From positions 1,178,001 through 1,242,000 of the forward strand of contig NZ_WLZW01000001.1 in assembly GCF_009707665.1 (NCBI RefSeq): a DNA stretch of 64,000 nucleotides, given 5' to 3'. This DNA is from Planomicrobium sp. YIM 101495 (GTDB lineage: Bacteria > Bacillota > Bacilli > Bacillales_A > Planococcaceae). How positions within the stretch are numbered: position 1 is the first letter of the stretch; each line of letters begins with the position of its first letter. The notes under the pieces were generated by a model. The model ran no database searches. It was not told the origin of the DNA and worked only from the letters and a program-made list of their open reading frames with translations. The translations under genes were made by a program, and so were the position numbers. This document shows positions 63,481 to 64,000 of the stretch, one piece after another.

Positions 63481-64000
63481 AACTGTGTGCAGTAACTTTT
63501 TCGAGTGACTGTGATCGGTGCTCGACAAACAATTCATTTCCCGGATCCAACGAAGTCGCCAACTCCATTGCTTTGGCCGCTTTTTCGTACGCGCCGATTG
63601 TCGTTAAACTATTTGCTTGGTGGAACAAATAATCCGTTCGCTCCGGTGAACTTTCCAGCAACTGCTCTATGGCCGCAATCGCCTCCGAATGCCGATCGAA
63701 TTCACGTAAATAATTCGATTTATGATACAGGTAAAACGTGGGGGCTGCGCTCACTGCAATTGCTTGATTGAGAATTTCGAGCGCTTCTTCTTGCCTTTTT
63801 ATCATCCGGAAGCAATTTGCCACGTAGAAGTAAAATTGTTCGCTCCCCACTTCCGATGTGATCCCTTTCGTGAAGGCAACGATAGCACGGTCAAATTGCT
63901 TCAGTTCTTGTAGGAATAATCCCTCCCAAAAGTACAATTCACCTTTTTCTTCGTTCGCAAAAGCTCTTTCGACATGTGCCAACCCTTCTTCATACTTTCC
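63479..64000 (-). CDS. TPR repeat protein (5' end outside window)
   Basis: The frame is open to the right edge, so the N-terminus is missing; 173 residues are seen. It contains at least four tetratricopeptide repeats of about 34 residues (for example ELYFWEGLFLQELKQFDRAI and QFYFYVANCFRMIKRQEEAL). TPR proteins mediate protein contacts; no specific role can be given. Confidence 0.85.
   Translation of the reverse strand, partial: GKYEEGLAHVERAFANEEKGELYFWEGLFLQELKQFDRAIVAFTKGITSEVGSEQFYFYVANCFRMIKRQEEALEILNQAIAVSAAPTFYLYHKSNYLREFDRHSEAIAAIEQLLESSPERTDYLFHQANSLTTIGAYEKAAKAMELATSLDPGNELFVEHRSQSLEKVTAHS

Overview
The window looks like a chromosomal segment of a moderate-GC Bacillota bacterium of the order Bacillales, most likely near Planococcaceae (Planococcus/Sporosarcina-like). 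This is inferred from strong AGGAGG-type ribosome sites with many TTG and GTG starts, a comK gene, a pspA-ydjGHI stress operon, ydbS-ydbT, a ytvA-type LOV-STAS photoreceptor, cadCA, an S-box (SAM-I) riboswitch and CcpA-type cre sites. No rRNA, tRNA, CRISPR array, transposase or phage gene was seen.

Layout. 1-3.1 kb: an SLH-anchored 5'-nucleotidase-like protein with a degenerate catalytic domain (cut by the window edge) and an alpha/beta hydrolase. 3.2-12.8 kb: one minus-strand catabolic operon (MmgE/PrpD protein, TRAP transporter dctPQM, crotonase, class III CoA-transferase, HMG-CoA lyase, acyl-CoA dehydrogenase) with a divergent LysR regulator. 12.9-24.6 kb: alkA-like glycosylase, NADP glutamate dehydrogenase with an upstream cre, an isoprenylcysteine-methyltransferase-like protein, an LtaS-family enzyme, an ABC exporter beside a degenerate ABC-LytTR fusion, DUF2188 and DUF1456 proteins, CopC/CopD copper proteins and an M14 peptidase. 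24.8-32.3 kb: SDR, unknown protein plus MFS exporter, YitT-family protein, ydjI-ydjH-ydjG-pspA. 32.5-38.5 kb: cadC-cadA with two operators around its promoter, a DUF2975/HTH pair, an M20 amidohydrolase behind a 38-codon ORF, and OhrR-type regulator plus glutathione peroxidase. 38.5-48 kb: TctCBA transporter, DUF488, an S-box-controlled dehydrogenase-metQ pair, an RclA/Har-like flavoprotein and an NCS1 permease. 48.3-51.5 kb: SDR/TetR divergon, a repeat-rich gene-free stretch and nagB. 51.8-56.7 kb: two tandem CNNM/CBS transporters behind a folded leader, then ydbS-ydbT. 56.7-64 kb: MBL hydrolase, ytvA, PatB/MalY lyase, comK behind a structured, terminator-bearing leader, DUF1801, DUF948, an SLH protein and a TPR protein cut by the right edge.

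The points most worth follow-up are: (1) the structured RNA with its own promoter and terminator directly upstream of comK; (2) the 5' leader of the CNNM pair and the SD-masking hairpin found at both paralogues; (3) the TRAP/CoA-ester operon, whose enzyme set suits a 3-methylglutarate/HMG-type dicarboxylate; (4) an S-box controlling an iron-type dehydrogenase together with metQ; (5) the pseudo-ATPase-LytTR fusion beside an ABC exporter; and (6) a duplicated 228-bp element next to a 21-bp tandem repeat.
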